A DNA stretch of 24,880 nt from Bacteroidaceae bacterium (GTDB lineage Bacteria; Bacteroidota; Bacteroidia; Bacteroidales; Bacteroidaceae), in contig CAAGKZ010000006.1 in assembly GCA_900770665.1 (NCBI GenBank), positions 1-24,880 on the forward strand. Direction: 5' to 3'. The notes under the pieces are model-generated. The model was not told where the DNA came from. It worked only from the letters and a program-made list of their open reading frames with translations, and searched no databases. Shown in pieces: positions 14,673 to 23,700 of the stretch. Every line of letters begins with the position of its first letter. Within the stretch, counting starts at the first letter, position 1. Position numbers and translations under genes: made by a program.

Positions 14673-14717
14673 ATTTTGTATTTTCGCTCTTTCGTGGCAT
14701 TATAAGCGCTCTATGCT

Positions 14718-15695
14718 TTACATTCCAAAACAGCAACTTATGTAGCCGTAGTACAGGTTATCCTGTCCGTCTGCGCTTGGGATGCTCATCCTGAAGTTGG
14801 GCGCAATCTTAACATATTTGCCAAGCTTGAACTGTGCACCGGTAATGACGGTAACATCGTCATTCGCCTTGTTCCAATCGTCGCTCGACATCAGTCCGTC
14901 GGCGCGTGCATAGAGGTCGAGCCAACTGTTGATGGTGCCTGTTGCATACATTGAGAAACCGTAGAGGTTCTGCCCCTCGACACGGCGGTTGTTGCGCATT
15001 ATGTTATACTCCACGGCAACTGAAAAGTACTTATGCTTGTAGCCTGCAAACATTGCATAGTTAATGATATCCTTTTCTCCCTTTGTGCCTTCATTGAGAC
15101 CGGCATATAGGCGAAATGACATACCCTTGAACGGCTTGATGGTGGTGCCCACACCGTAGAGTAGCCCGTCATTCACCTGTACCAGCTTGTAGCCCTCGCC
15201 GTTGGCAATGACAACGTCGGCCTCAATCCATGGGGCGAAGCTGTATGATGCCGAAATACCCAGGTCGGCACTGCTGCCGAACTTGTACTGGTCCTGGAAC
15301 GATTTGTAGATGTAATGGTAGCCCCAGAACTTCTCCTGGTAGCTGAACTGTGTCATTCCAATCATACCGCCCTGCAGGGTAAAGCTCCCGATATTCCATT
15401 TGACCAGTGCGTTCTTTATGTAGGCAATGTGGTTGTAGTCGTTGACGCTGCTCGACTGTCCAATGTCAAGGACTCCCTTCACGCTCACACCTTTGCCAAA
15501 CGAGTATTCGTAGCCCAAATAACTGCGGTTCAACTCAAAACCGCGGTCGTCATTCACCACACCGAACCCGCTGTGGAAGTTTGTGTATATCTGTACTATG
15601 GCCTTGCCCTTTGGCTCATTTTCCACCTCCTGTGCATGAACGCCTATGCCCAAGAAAAGCAGCAATGCCGCTGCAATGATTTTTGTTGTTTTCAT
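14718..15695 (-). CDS. porin-like outer-membrane beta-barrel protein
   Basis: This 325-residue exported protein has a signal peptide at 1-21 (KIIAAALLLFLGIGVHAQ). Alternating aromatic/hydrophobic strands with short polar turns run to the end: FNRSYLGYEYSFGKGVSVKG, WNIGSFTLQGGMIGM, ADLGISASYSFAPWIEADVV and MFAGYKHKYFSVAVEYNIMR. The protein finishes with a strand, YYGYISCCFGM. This is the layout of Bacteroidetes 'porin' or OprP-like barrels that let small ions or solutes through. I see no plug or TonB box. It is single and convergent with the GNAT gene. Confidence 0.8.
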   Translation of the reverse strand: MKTTKIIAAALLLFLGIGVHAQEVENEPKGKAIVQIYTNFHSGFGVVNDDRGFELNRSYLGYEYSFGKGVSVKGVLDIGQSSSVNDYNHIAYIKNALVKWNIGSFTLQGGMIGMTQFSYQEKFWGYHYIYKSFQDQYKFGSSADLGISASYSFAPWIEADVVIANGEGYKLVQVNDGLLYGVGTTIKPFKGMSFRLYAGLNEGTKGEKDIINYAMFAGYKHKYFSVAVEYNIMRNNRRVEGQNLYGFSMYATGTINSWLDLYARADGLMSSDDWNKANDDVTVITGAQFKLGKYVKIAPNFRMSIPSADGQDNLYYGYISCCFGM

Positions 15696-15884
15696 AAACT
15701 TGTTACAGATAAATGTTTTTCTACAAATAACGTGATTTTGAATTTAGTGTTCATTGCAGGAATGTTAAATTTATGTTACAAATGCAAATAACGTCGGTGG
15801 AAATATTTTCCGTTTAAATTGTTGTAATGGTAAAAAATTGAACATAAAAAGAAGTTTTAATTCCTTTACTGTTCAAAATTTTAC

Positions 15885-15892
15885 TATATTTG
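15885..15892 (+). promoter_or_regulatory. -7 element of the AbiE operon
   Basis: TATATTTG matches TAnnTTTG, with transcription expected near 15899 and about 75 nt of leader before the ATG at 15974. The -33 region reads TTCCTTT rather than TTG. The rest of the 278-nt gap 15696-15973 is very AT-rich with no gene. Confidence 0.5.
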
Positions 15893-15973
15893 CACAGCGG
15901 TAGGATGTTGTATTGAAGATAAATCTTAAGTAAACTTGAATTGTTTATTATTGCATTTCACAGTATTAGTAGC

Positions 15974-16600
15974 ATGAATAGGCAAATAACAGAAATCGGA
16001 ACTATCCCTATAACGACTTCTATTATAGAATCGTTATACCCGGAACTCAAATCGGCAGAAAAGAAGGTTACTTGGCTTGAGAAGAACGGGTATATTATAA
16101 GATTAAAGAGAGGTTTATATGTTATCAACCCTGAACATTCAGGTAAGATTCTTTCAAGTGAACTGATTGCTAATCATCTTTATGCGCCTTCATACATCTC
16201 TATGTCAACAGCATTGAGATATTATGGTTTAATTCCTGAGGCTGTGTATACGCATCAGTCTATGACGATAAAGCATTCCCGAAATTTTCGGACTCCTGTA
16301 GGAAACTATGATTACAAGTATATTTCCAGAGAAGCATTTTCTGTGGGAGTAAGGAGTATGCATAAGGGAGAATATGCTTTCTTGATAGCATCACCCGAAA
16401 AGGCTTTGTGCGATCTGATAGCAAATTCGTCAAAGGTCAATCTGCGTTTTTTGAAGGATGTTGAGAACTACCTTGTGCATGATATCCGAATGGATATAGA
16501 TGAATTCTATAAGTTCGATGCTACTATTTTTGAAGAGTATATAAAGGTCGGCAAGAAGGCCGATTCTATTGCAACCGTATTAAAGTTTCTAAGACGATGA
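15974..16600 (+). CDS. abiEi: AbiEi-family antitoxin/transcriptional autoregulator
   Basis: This 208-residue protein is encoded next to an AbiEii toxin. A winged-helix N-terminus (about 1-60: SAEKKVTWLEKNGYIIRLKR, then GLYVINPE) is typical of AbiEi proteins. It is followed by the AbiEi_4-type part: HLYAPSYISMSTALRYYGLI, PEAVYTHQSMTIKHSRNF and FLIASPEKALCDLI. In characterised systems AbiEi binds the operon promoter to repress it and antagonises AbiEii. The ATG at 15974 is chosen over a TTG at 15941. It overlaps the toxin gene by 4 nt (ATGA). The gene is visibly AT-richer than the neighbouring metabolic genes. The gene symbol reflects family membership, not tested function. Confidence 0.85.
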   Translation: MNRQITEIGTIPITTSIIESLYPELKSAEKKVTWLEKNGYIIRLKRGLYVINPEHSGKILSSELIANHLYAPSYISMSTALRYYGLIPEAVYTHQSMTIKHSRNFRTPVGNYDYKYISREAFSVGVRSMHKGEYAFLIASPEKALCDLIANSSKVNLRFLKDVENYLVHDIRMDIDEFYKFDATIFEEYIKVGKKADSIATVLKFLRR

Positions 16601-17424
16601 AGAATGAAATTTACGATAGCATGTTGTCACGCTACGATCTGACGACAGAGCAGAACTGGCGAAACGCTATTTTTGAAGTAAACCAACAGGTGATTCTTGC
16701 AGGGTTGTATAGTGGTGGATTTTTTGAGTCGGCGGCATTTTATGGAGGTACTTGTTTGAGAATCTTTCACGGATTGCAACGCTTCAGCGAAGATATGGAT
16801 TTTTCTCTGCTGGCACAGGATGATGCGTTTGATTTCAGCAAATATTTCCGACCCATTGTTGATGCATTTGCTTTGGTGGGTCGCGAGGTTGAAATCAAAA
16901 AGAAGGACAAGAAGAATTTCGGAAAGGTAGAATCTGCTTTCTTGAAAGATAATACCGATGTATATGATGTAATGTTTCAAACAGAAAAGTCTATAAAAAT
17001 CAAGATAGAGGTTGACACTTGTCCTCCATTGAAGTTCAAGACGGAACAGAAACTATTGTTGCAACCGCATTCATTTATGACTCGCTGCTTCACTCTGCCC
17101 GACTTGTTTGCCGGCAAGATGCACGCTCTTGTATATCGTGCGTGGAAGAACAGAGTAAAAGGACGAGATTGGTACGACTTTGAATGGTATGTCCGTCATA
17201 ATGTGTCCCTCGATTTTACACATTTGGCAGAAAGATGCAAACAGTTCAACGATGAAGATATTACTCCAGAACTATTCAAGGAGAAGTTAAAGGAACGCCT
17301 TTATACTACTGATATAAAACAAGTAAAAGAAGATGTACTACCTTTTGTTCGCAATCCAAAGGAACTTGATATTTGGTCGAACGATTATTTTGTTCAGTTG
17401 GCGGATATGGTGAGGTTTGAATAG
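16597..17424 (+). CDS. abiEii: AbiEii/AbiGii-family nucleotidyltransferase toxin
   Basis: This 275-residue protein is of the DUF1814/AbiEii type, a minimal nucleotidyltransferase. Signatures are in order: FYGGTCLRIFHGLQRFSED (motif I, GGT at 50-52; SEDMDFS at 64-70 with the Asp66-x-Asp68 metal pair); KIEVD around 136-140 (motif II); FAGKMHALVYRAWKNRVKGR (motif III, Lys174); and GRDWYDFEWY (189-198, Asp191/Asp194, motif IV). Characterised members of this toxin class transfer nucleotides and stop growth, for example after phage infection. All four motifs look intact. It starts inside the stop of abiEi (ATGA), the standard type IV toxin-antitoxin layout. Confidence 0.88.
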   Translation: MKNEIYDSMLSRYDLTTEQNWRNAIFEVNQQVILAGLYSGGFFESAAFYGGTCLRIFHGLQRFSEDMDFSLLAQDDAFDFSKYFRPIVDAFALVGREVEIKKKDKKNFGKVESAFLKDNTDVYDVMFQTEKSIKIKIEVDTCPPLKFKTEQKLLLQPHSFMTRCFTLPDLFAGKMHALVYRAWKNRVKGRDWYDFEWYVRHNVSLDFTHLAERCKQFNDEDITPELFKEKLKERLYTTDIKQVKEDVLPFVRNPKELDIWSNDYFVQLADMVRFE

Positions 17425-17593
17425 GTGATGATGGTGCTGTTTGTATTGGTGAATGGTATATTCTGTGGATATGGCTTGTGAATTAATGATATTTTCCTTA
17501 ATTTAGCATTTGTATATTAACGAGGTTGCAGGAAATTCTAACCAAACAAATGAGTTGCATTTTGGGTAAATTCGTATTTTCCAAAATTCACAT

Positions 17594-19654
17594 CTAATAT
17601 CGACCTTCTATGATAGTGCTTTCACCTCGTCCTGTCTGATATTTCGGTGAACGGCCAACCTTTTTACCATATTCAAAAGTATATGACAATTTGAGTGTAG
17701 CGTATGCATTGTAGTTTGCATCTACGGAACTTGTAATCAAACGATATACATCCGCATCAAGTACCCCTTTTGTCTCTTGTCCAGACAGAAACAGGTTATT
17801 GACTTGGAGTTCGGCTGAAAAAGCGTTACGGCTCCACTTGCCGGAAATTCCATACATCCAAGGTGTTTCCCAGAGCACCTGGTTGCTGACGATATCTTTT
17901 TGAGGTGTTGCTACAAACGGTTGAATGAGAAAATCGCCTAAATAAATTTCAGCATACAGATTACCCCAACAAGTGTTCTGACTCTCTGAAACAAGACCAC
18001 ATAGCCTTGTATGTTTGTAACCTCCATCAAATTTCAAATTGAACTGTTCGCTTGGCTTGAATACCAAAGAGAGATCAAGCGAAGGACGATGGTATCTTGT
18101 AGCATCTGCATACGAATTTATTATTTTCCCGTTCTCAATGGAATAGCTGTTTGTAATCAAATGATTGATATACAAATATTGAAGTGTTGCGGACAAAGAC
18201 CACTTTGGTTTGGAAACGGTATAGGTAACTCTCGGCTGAAGGAGTGTCGCGTTACCAAGTTTGGGATTACCACGTCTTATCATAAGACGACCCAGTTGCA
18301 AAGTGGCATTATTCACTGTATTGAGTGTCGGGTATGTATTGCCCAATGCAAAAAGGAACTGGAGTCGATGCCCGTCATTTCTCATATATGAAGCCATTGC
18401 ATTCAGACGAGGATTCAGATGGCCTACAGCCTCTTCTCCTTTTAGCTGATATATCTGATAAGATATTCCCGGGGTAATACTGAACATCCATCCATTTTTC
18501 CATCTTTTGGAATAGTTGACAAACAAAACGGTTTCTGAAGAATAGAGTTTCTGTACATGATAAGATGGAAGAGTGTATTCAGACCGGCTATTACGGTAGA
18601 ATTCATTAAGGGTGATTGTCAGATTATGGTTGTTTTTAAAAGCATGACCGTACAAGGCCTTCACATTAGCATAGTAATAATCATCGTCGGCACTGGAGAT
18701 AATGGTCTCGTCCGATTCCGAGTAATTCTGATTGAAGTTTGTGTTGGCATAGTAAGCATTCGCTTCAACCTCGATATACTGACTTGTCGAAATCCGGTTG
18801 AGGAAGTAAAAATACAGTGAGGTCTTGAGATTGTCGTTTGTAACTTTATCAGTTAGAGTCGCATTAGGGAATAGTGAACTGTAAGTTACCGTGCCATTCT
18901 CAATGGCTTTCTTGCTCCAGTCTTTATCAATACCGCCACGTAACATCCAAGTTGTCTTATTGTCGCTATGACTAACACTAGCAGCCCCGTATGCGTGGTC
19001 ATTCCTATGTGAAATGTCATCGCAGACAACGCTTTTTGTCAACGGCTCCGTAGGGAAATTATAATACTCACTTTCAGTCAGCTTTTCTTTAGGATCCTCC
19101 AACCTGTATCCTCCCCATACATTAAAATTATATTTGGGAGTTGCATACTTTGTGATGAAATTATAATCCCCTTGCAAGTAGCCGACACCCTGCATCGCGT
19201 CAAGTTGTGTGTAGCCCCCTTCGGTGGGATTTTTCATAACGAAATTTATGCTCGCATTATCGTTTGCAAACTTGCCTGTCGGCAGGTCATAATATTCAAC
19301 TTTCTGTATGTCTTTAGCTCGCAACGTCTGTATTTCCTGTGCATCTGCAGGCCTCCCATCAATATATAAGCTGACCGCACCAAATGGTGATGTTACTTCG
19401 CGTTTTTGACAATCGACCATCAAACCGGGAATCATCATGCTATTAAGTACATCGTAACCACCCCGGGCATGTTTCCTTTGTTGTGCTGATGGGTACGCAC
19501 ATATATGGTCATCCTCTATTGCAAGATGCGGAGCTTTCACTACAATTTCTTGCAGATGTTGCACCCGGTAAGCTATCGAGTCTTGAGAGTCTTGACCAAA
19601 AACAGACAAGGAAGTACTGATGAGTATATATGTAAATATTATATACCTTTTCAT
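17594..19654 (-). CDS. TonB-receptor-like outer-membrane barrel with short plug
   Basis: This 686-residue exported protein has a signal peptide (1-20, YIIFTYILISTSLSVFGQ). The plug-like region begins QEIVVKAPHL and continues GGYDVLNSMMIPGLMVDCQK, then VSLYIDGRPADAQEIQTLRA and DIQKVEYYDLPTGKFANDNA (about 30-150). The rest is a beta barrel with typical Bacteroidetes strands, ending YATLKLSYTFEYGKKVGRSP. It lacks the N-terminal CarboxypepD_reg domain and the standard TonB box, and the end lacks the terminal aromatic. It fits the 'outer membrane beta-barrel' (OMP_b-brl_3) family better than a full TonB receptor. The substrate is unknown. No promoter match at proper spacing was found upstream. Confidence 0.75.
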   Translation of the reverse strand: MKRYIIFTYILISTSLSVFGQDSQDSIAYRVQHLQEIVVKAPHLAIEDDHICAYPSAQQRKHARGGYDVLNSMMIPGLMVDCQKREVTSPFGAVSLYIDGRPADAQEIQTLRAKDIQKVEYYDLPTGKFANDNASINFVMKNPTEGGYTQLDAMQGVGYLQGDYNFITKYATPKYNFNVWGGYRLEDPKEKLTESEYYNFPTEPLTKSVVCDDISHRNDHAYGAASVSHSDNKTTWMLRGGIDKDWSKKAIENGTVTYSSLFPNATLTDKVTNDNLKTSLYFYFLNRISTSQYIEVEANAYYANTNFNQNYSESDETIISSADDDYYYANVKALYGHAFKNNHNLTITLNEFYRNSRSEYTLPSYHVQKLYSSETVLFVNYSKRWKNGWMFSITPGISYQIYQLKGEEAVGHLNPRLNAMASYMRNDGHRLQFLFALGNTYPTLNTVNNATLQLGRLMIRRGNPKLGNATLLQPRVTYTVSKPKWSLSATLQYLYINHLITNSYSIENGKIINSYADATRYHRPSLDLSLVFKPSEQFNLKFDGGYKHTRLCGLVSESQNTCWGNLYAEIYLGDFLIQPFVATPQKDIVSNQVLWETPWMYGISGKWSRNAFSAELQVNNLFLSGQETKGVLDADVYRLITSSVDANYNAYATLKLSYTFEYGKKVGRSPKYQTGRGESTIIEGRY

Positions 19655-19815
19655 TTTCGGGATTTGTTATGACAAGAACAAGGAATCACTTTGTGGCAGA
19701 TTTAAATATCATATCTTTTATCATATTTTCGCGGTTGTCGCAAAAATCTTTTTCATAATGTTTAGCATTAATGTGATTAAATATTCGCCACTTTAAGATT
19801 CTCTGTCACTTAATA

Positions 19816-20562
19816 CTAAAACTTCAAAGAGCTACATATATCCGACAGGTAGCTGTCTATCTTATCAAATCCCTCGGCGGTAACAAACAAATGCATTTTA
19901 ATGGGTTTGTGGCCCTCCTTGTAAATATCAAGTGTATAGTAATGGGGGTACTCCTCGTGAATGGAGATATATCCCCCCTTACCATAAGTGCAGATTTTTT
20001 CTCTGTAGGGGAATTTGCATAGCAGCATTACATCGGCTCCACATTGTGCGGTGTGTGAGTCACCTTCGTACACCATTACATTCTCATCAATTATTCTGTT
20101 GATATCGTCCCCGGAAATCTTTACTTGCCAATAGTTTATATCATCCCTGTTGCACACGACATCTACCGCAACAAGTTCCTTGACGTCTGAAATATTATTA
20201 TTCAACCAAGCATCGTCATACCGGCTAATGACCGGAATATAGACTATACAATCACCGTCCGATGAGGTCAGAACAATCTGGTTACTCCAAGTTCCTATGT
20301 AGTCATTTCTGTGCAGTAGAATAGATTCATACCCTGGATAAATGCTTGTAAAAGAGTTGAAAGGCAATTTTGCCTTACTCAAGCCATATTCCTTTTTATA
20401 CAGTCTCCTAAAGCCCCTGCTGACACCTTGGGGTTTGTGCCTGTTGCGTGTTTCGGTCAGTTTTATCTGTTTTTCCCAAACTTTGGAATCAAACTGAGCC
20501 GATGAATTCAAGCACGACAAAGAGAAAATTGCCAATAATGCGATAATGTTTAGTTTATTCAT
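19816..20562 (-). CDS. secreted protein of unknown function
   Basis: This 248-residue protein has a signal peptide (MNKLNIIALLAIFSLSCLNS, then SAQ). The stretch FSLSC also resembles a lipobox (Cys17), so lipoprotein is an alternative. The mature part has a basic stretch (RNRHKPQGVSRGFRRLYKKE) and a mixed alpha/beta body (DCIVYIPVISRYDDAWLNNN, HYYTLDIYKEGHKPIKMHLF). I recognise no family. It is AT-rich, like the AbiE and barrel genes beside it. The 161-nt gap upstream holds a REP-like repeat. Confidence 0.7.
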   Translation of the reverse strand: MNKLNIIALLAIFSLSCLNSSAQFDSKVWEKQIKLTETRNRHKPQGVSRGFRRLYKKEYGLSKAKLPFNSFTSIYPGYESILLHRNDYIGTWSNQIVLTSSDGDCIVYIPVISRYDDAWLNNNISDVKELVAVDVVCNRDDINYWQVKISGDDINRIIDENVMVYEGDSHTAQCGADVMLLCKFPYREKICTYGKGGYISIHEEYPHYYTLDIYKEGHKPIKMHLFVTAEGFDKIDSYLSDICSSLKF

Positions 20563-20616
20563 ATTGTTAGATGTTTTTGTATATTTCGGTACAACTTAGT
20601 TTTTTCTTTGCTTTTT

Positions 20617-20666
20617 GCTCCCCTCCGTCGGCAAGCCGACACCTCCACCTCAGGGAGGGGAGGAGC
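20617..20666. repeat. GC-rich intergenic repeat, REP-like
   Basis: The element opens GCTCCCCTCC, has a small hairpin GTCGG-CAAG-CCGAC (20627-20640), and closes with CAGGGAGGGGAGGAGC. It is the same design as 3921-3962 in inverted orientation. It lies in the gap after the 1305-residue protein gene. Confidence 0.6.
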
Positions 20667-20723
20667 TTGGTGTCGTTTATATTTGCAAAGTTATTAAAAA
20701 GCTCGCCTATAGCAAAACTTTTG

Positions 20724-23700
20724 CTATTCATTGAAGAACCTGAACATGTTGTACCAATCAATCTTTTCCTTTGCTGTTTGGCTGCCGTGTTCCATTGCTA
20801 CGCGGTACCAGGCGGCGGCTTTTTGGTCGTCGCGCTTTGTTCCTTTGCCTTTTTCGTACATGCGGGCAACCTTTTCGGCGGCCTCGGGGTGTCCGCTGTT
20901 GGCGGCGCGCAGGTACCAGTTGAATGCGCGTTTATTGCTCTTCTTTACATAGTAGCCATCTTCATAGAACTGCGCGAGCCTGTACTGTGCATCGGTGTTG
21001 CCGAGCTTGGCGGCCTTTTGGTAATAGCCTATGGTGCTTTGTTTGCGTAGCTCTTTTTTGCTTAGCAACAGCAGGGAGTCGGCCTGTGCAACTTTCTGGG
21101 CGATAGTGTAGAGTGCGCGTGGTTCGTTCTTTGCAGCAGCTCGGCTATAGTATTCGTAGGCCATTGTGCTGTCCTGTGAAGTGCCGCGGCCTATGAGATA
21201 GCAGTCGGCAAGGGTGGTGAGTGCCTTGGGGTATCCTGCTTGGCCGGCTCTGTCGTAACAGATGAATGCGAGGCTGTCGTTCTGTGCTGTGCCAATACCC
21301 ATGAGGTAACAGGTGGCAAGGTTGTAGAGTGCCCTGTCGTGCCCGGTGTTGGCGGCACGGCGGAATCGCCTGAAGCCTTCGGTGGTGTCGCACTCAATAC
21401 CGTAGCCGTTCATGTAGCACACGGCGCTGTTGTAGATGGCGTCGGGGTAACCGAGTGCCGATGCTTCGTTGAAGCAGGTGAATGCCTCGTCGTACATGTG
21501 GTGCTTGAAGAAGCTGCGGCCCTCCTCGGTTTTCTTGAAGCAGAAGGCGAGGATATCAATGTTGTGTATGCCTACAATGGGTGTCTGGGGCATGGTGAGG
21601 TGGTCAATGCCGGTATCGTTCTTGTCGGTACCGCGTGTGGCGATGTCGCTGCTGCTGTAGAATGTGCCGCCGGCATATCCCTCGACATCAACAGCTATTC
21701 TTTTTGCCGATGTGCTGTTGTATAGCTCGACGGTGAGGCGTCCGTTCTTTGCTGTGATGTCGGGTGACCACAGCAGTGTGCGGCGGTAGTCGGCTGTGGT
21801 GGCATCGGGCTTTACGGTGCTGTAGTCGGGCGAGTAGAACTGCTTGCTTTCGGTGTATCCATATACCATTGTGTAGCGTGTGGTGCCGCGTTGGGTATAT
21901 TCGGGTATAAGTCCTTTCTGTTCATCCTCTTCTGTATTAGGTATGAAGCAGGCTACGTAGTTGGGGATGGCATCGTGCGATAGTGATTTTATGCGGTCGT
22001 GGAGTATGGCTGCATCGGGGGCATCATCAATGTTGCCGTTCCTTGCGCTTATGCCCATCTGTCCATAGAACCCTTCGTAGTAGCCTGTATAATCGAGGTT
22101 GCCATTGTTCTTGTGACGGGCATGAAGTATGCGTCTTCCTCCACCGAACAGTTTACGGGTATTCTCATCGGAGCGGATGACAATCTCCTTGAAGTTCATC
22201 ATTCTGCGTGGCTCCACGCCTTCGAGATACTCCCTGTCGAGTGTGGGGGTGTTCAGCGAACTGTATTCGCCATTGATGACCATTGACTGTATCCAGTAGC
22301 ACCAGTTGAGGTTGTGGCGCCAGAATGCACTGCGCAGAATGTCGGCTGCGGTGAGTGTGTTGTGGAATGCCGGGTCGTTTATGCGGTATTGACCGTCGTT
22401 GTCAATGCTGAATCCGCTACCCATCTCACGCTTGAATCCGTTGAATGAGCTGTTGTATATGCCACCGCTTGCCATCACGGCACGGTCCAGTGTCGAAAGG
22501 GTCTCGGCACCTCCGATGGTTGCCGTGGGTGCATAGTTGTTGAAGTCGCCGGTGCCGGTGAAATTATATTGCCACTCATTGCCGCCAAAGTAGGGCGATT
22601 TTTCGTTGCAAAGATAGGTTACGTCTTGGGCATACTCCCACTCGTCGAGGAAGTCGAAGCGCATTTCGCTGCGTGGTGGGCGGTAGTTGGCTTCGCGTTT
22701 CTTCTTCGACACAACCTCCACCTGCGAGATGAGGTACTCGAATGGGCGCACTTTGATGAGGCTGTCCCTTTCGGCTGTCAATCCCTCCTGTGTGGTGGGC
22801 ATGCCGGTGTTGCGCTCCCAGTAGTGGTAGAGGCGCATCTCGGGCGAGAAGTAACGGTCGAGTGCAAAAGCGAAGATGCTGTCGCGGCTGTCGTATGATG
22901 AGTGTGGCCCCATGAGCCTTGCCACGCGCTTGCCGGTGAAGTCGCGCGTTTGTATGCGGAACTCGCCGTTGGCATCGGTGCTGAAGTTATATTTCGTGAG
23001 CAGGCTGTCGTTGTATGTTATGTCGAACTTGATGTTCGCTCCGGGCTTGTTGGTGACAATAATCTTGTCGAGCTTGCCGAAGCGCTTGTCGGGGCGTTTC
23101 TTCACAAAGCGTCCCTTGATGGTTATGCCGCGCTCTACGGGTTGCTCGAGCTTGGCATCGCGGCGGCTTAGCTTGCTCCAGTCATATGATGTCCAGCCAT
23201 GGGTGAGCATCACAAGGTCGAGCTCATGGGTGCGGTTTTTGTTCGCAGGGTCAAAGTAGCGTGCTGCGTCGGGGATGTAGCCTTTGAGTTCGGAGCCAAG
23301 GAGCATATATGTATAAAGATTGTAGGTGTATGATGTCTCCTGGCGGTAGTCGGCATCGCTCACTGAGAGCGAGAATGTACCGCCGCTGATGGGCTTGCCG
23401 TCCTCGCGCTCAATGTCGAGTGTTATCCTGCCGTGCGGTACAATGTTCAAATCCTCAATCTCCTCGCCGTCGCTTGTCACAAGCAGTTTGGCTGTTGCAT
23501 TGTCGCTTTCCTGCGGCTCGGTATGTGTGACAAAGAACTGGCGCTCGGCAAGCGGTATGCTGTCGTTTACAAAGAGTACCACGCGGTTCACTCCTTCGTC
23601 GAGCGTCTTTCTGTCTATGGCAAAGAGCATGCAGGTGTCGGTAGAGAGGAATCGCTCGTAGAAGAACACTTTGCCGCGATGTACGATGGCGCAACCCATC

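Noticed and set aside
20678..20685. Plus-strand TATATTTG resembling a -7 box, antisense to the MG2-Sel1 gene
   Set aside because: No TTG at proper spacing and no plus-strand gene downstream; probably chance in an AT-rich gap.
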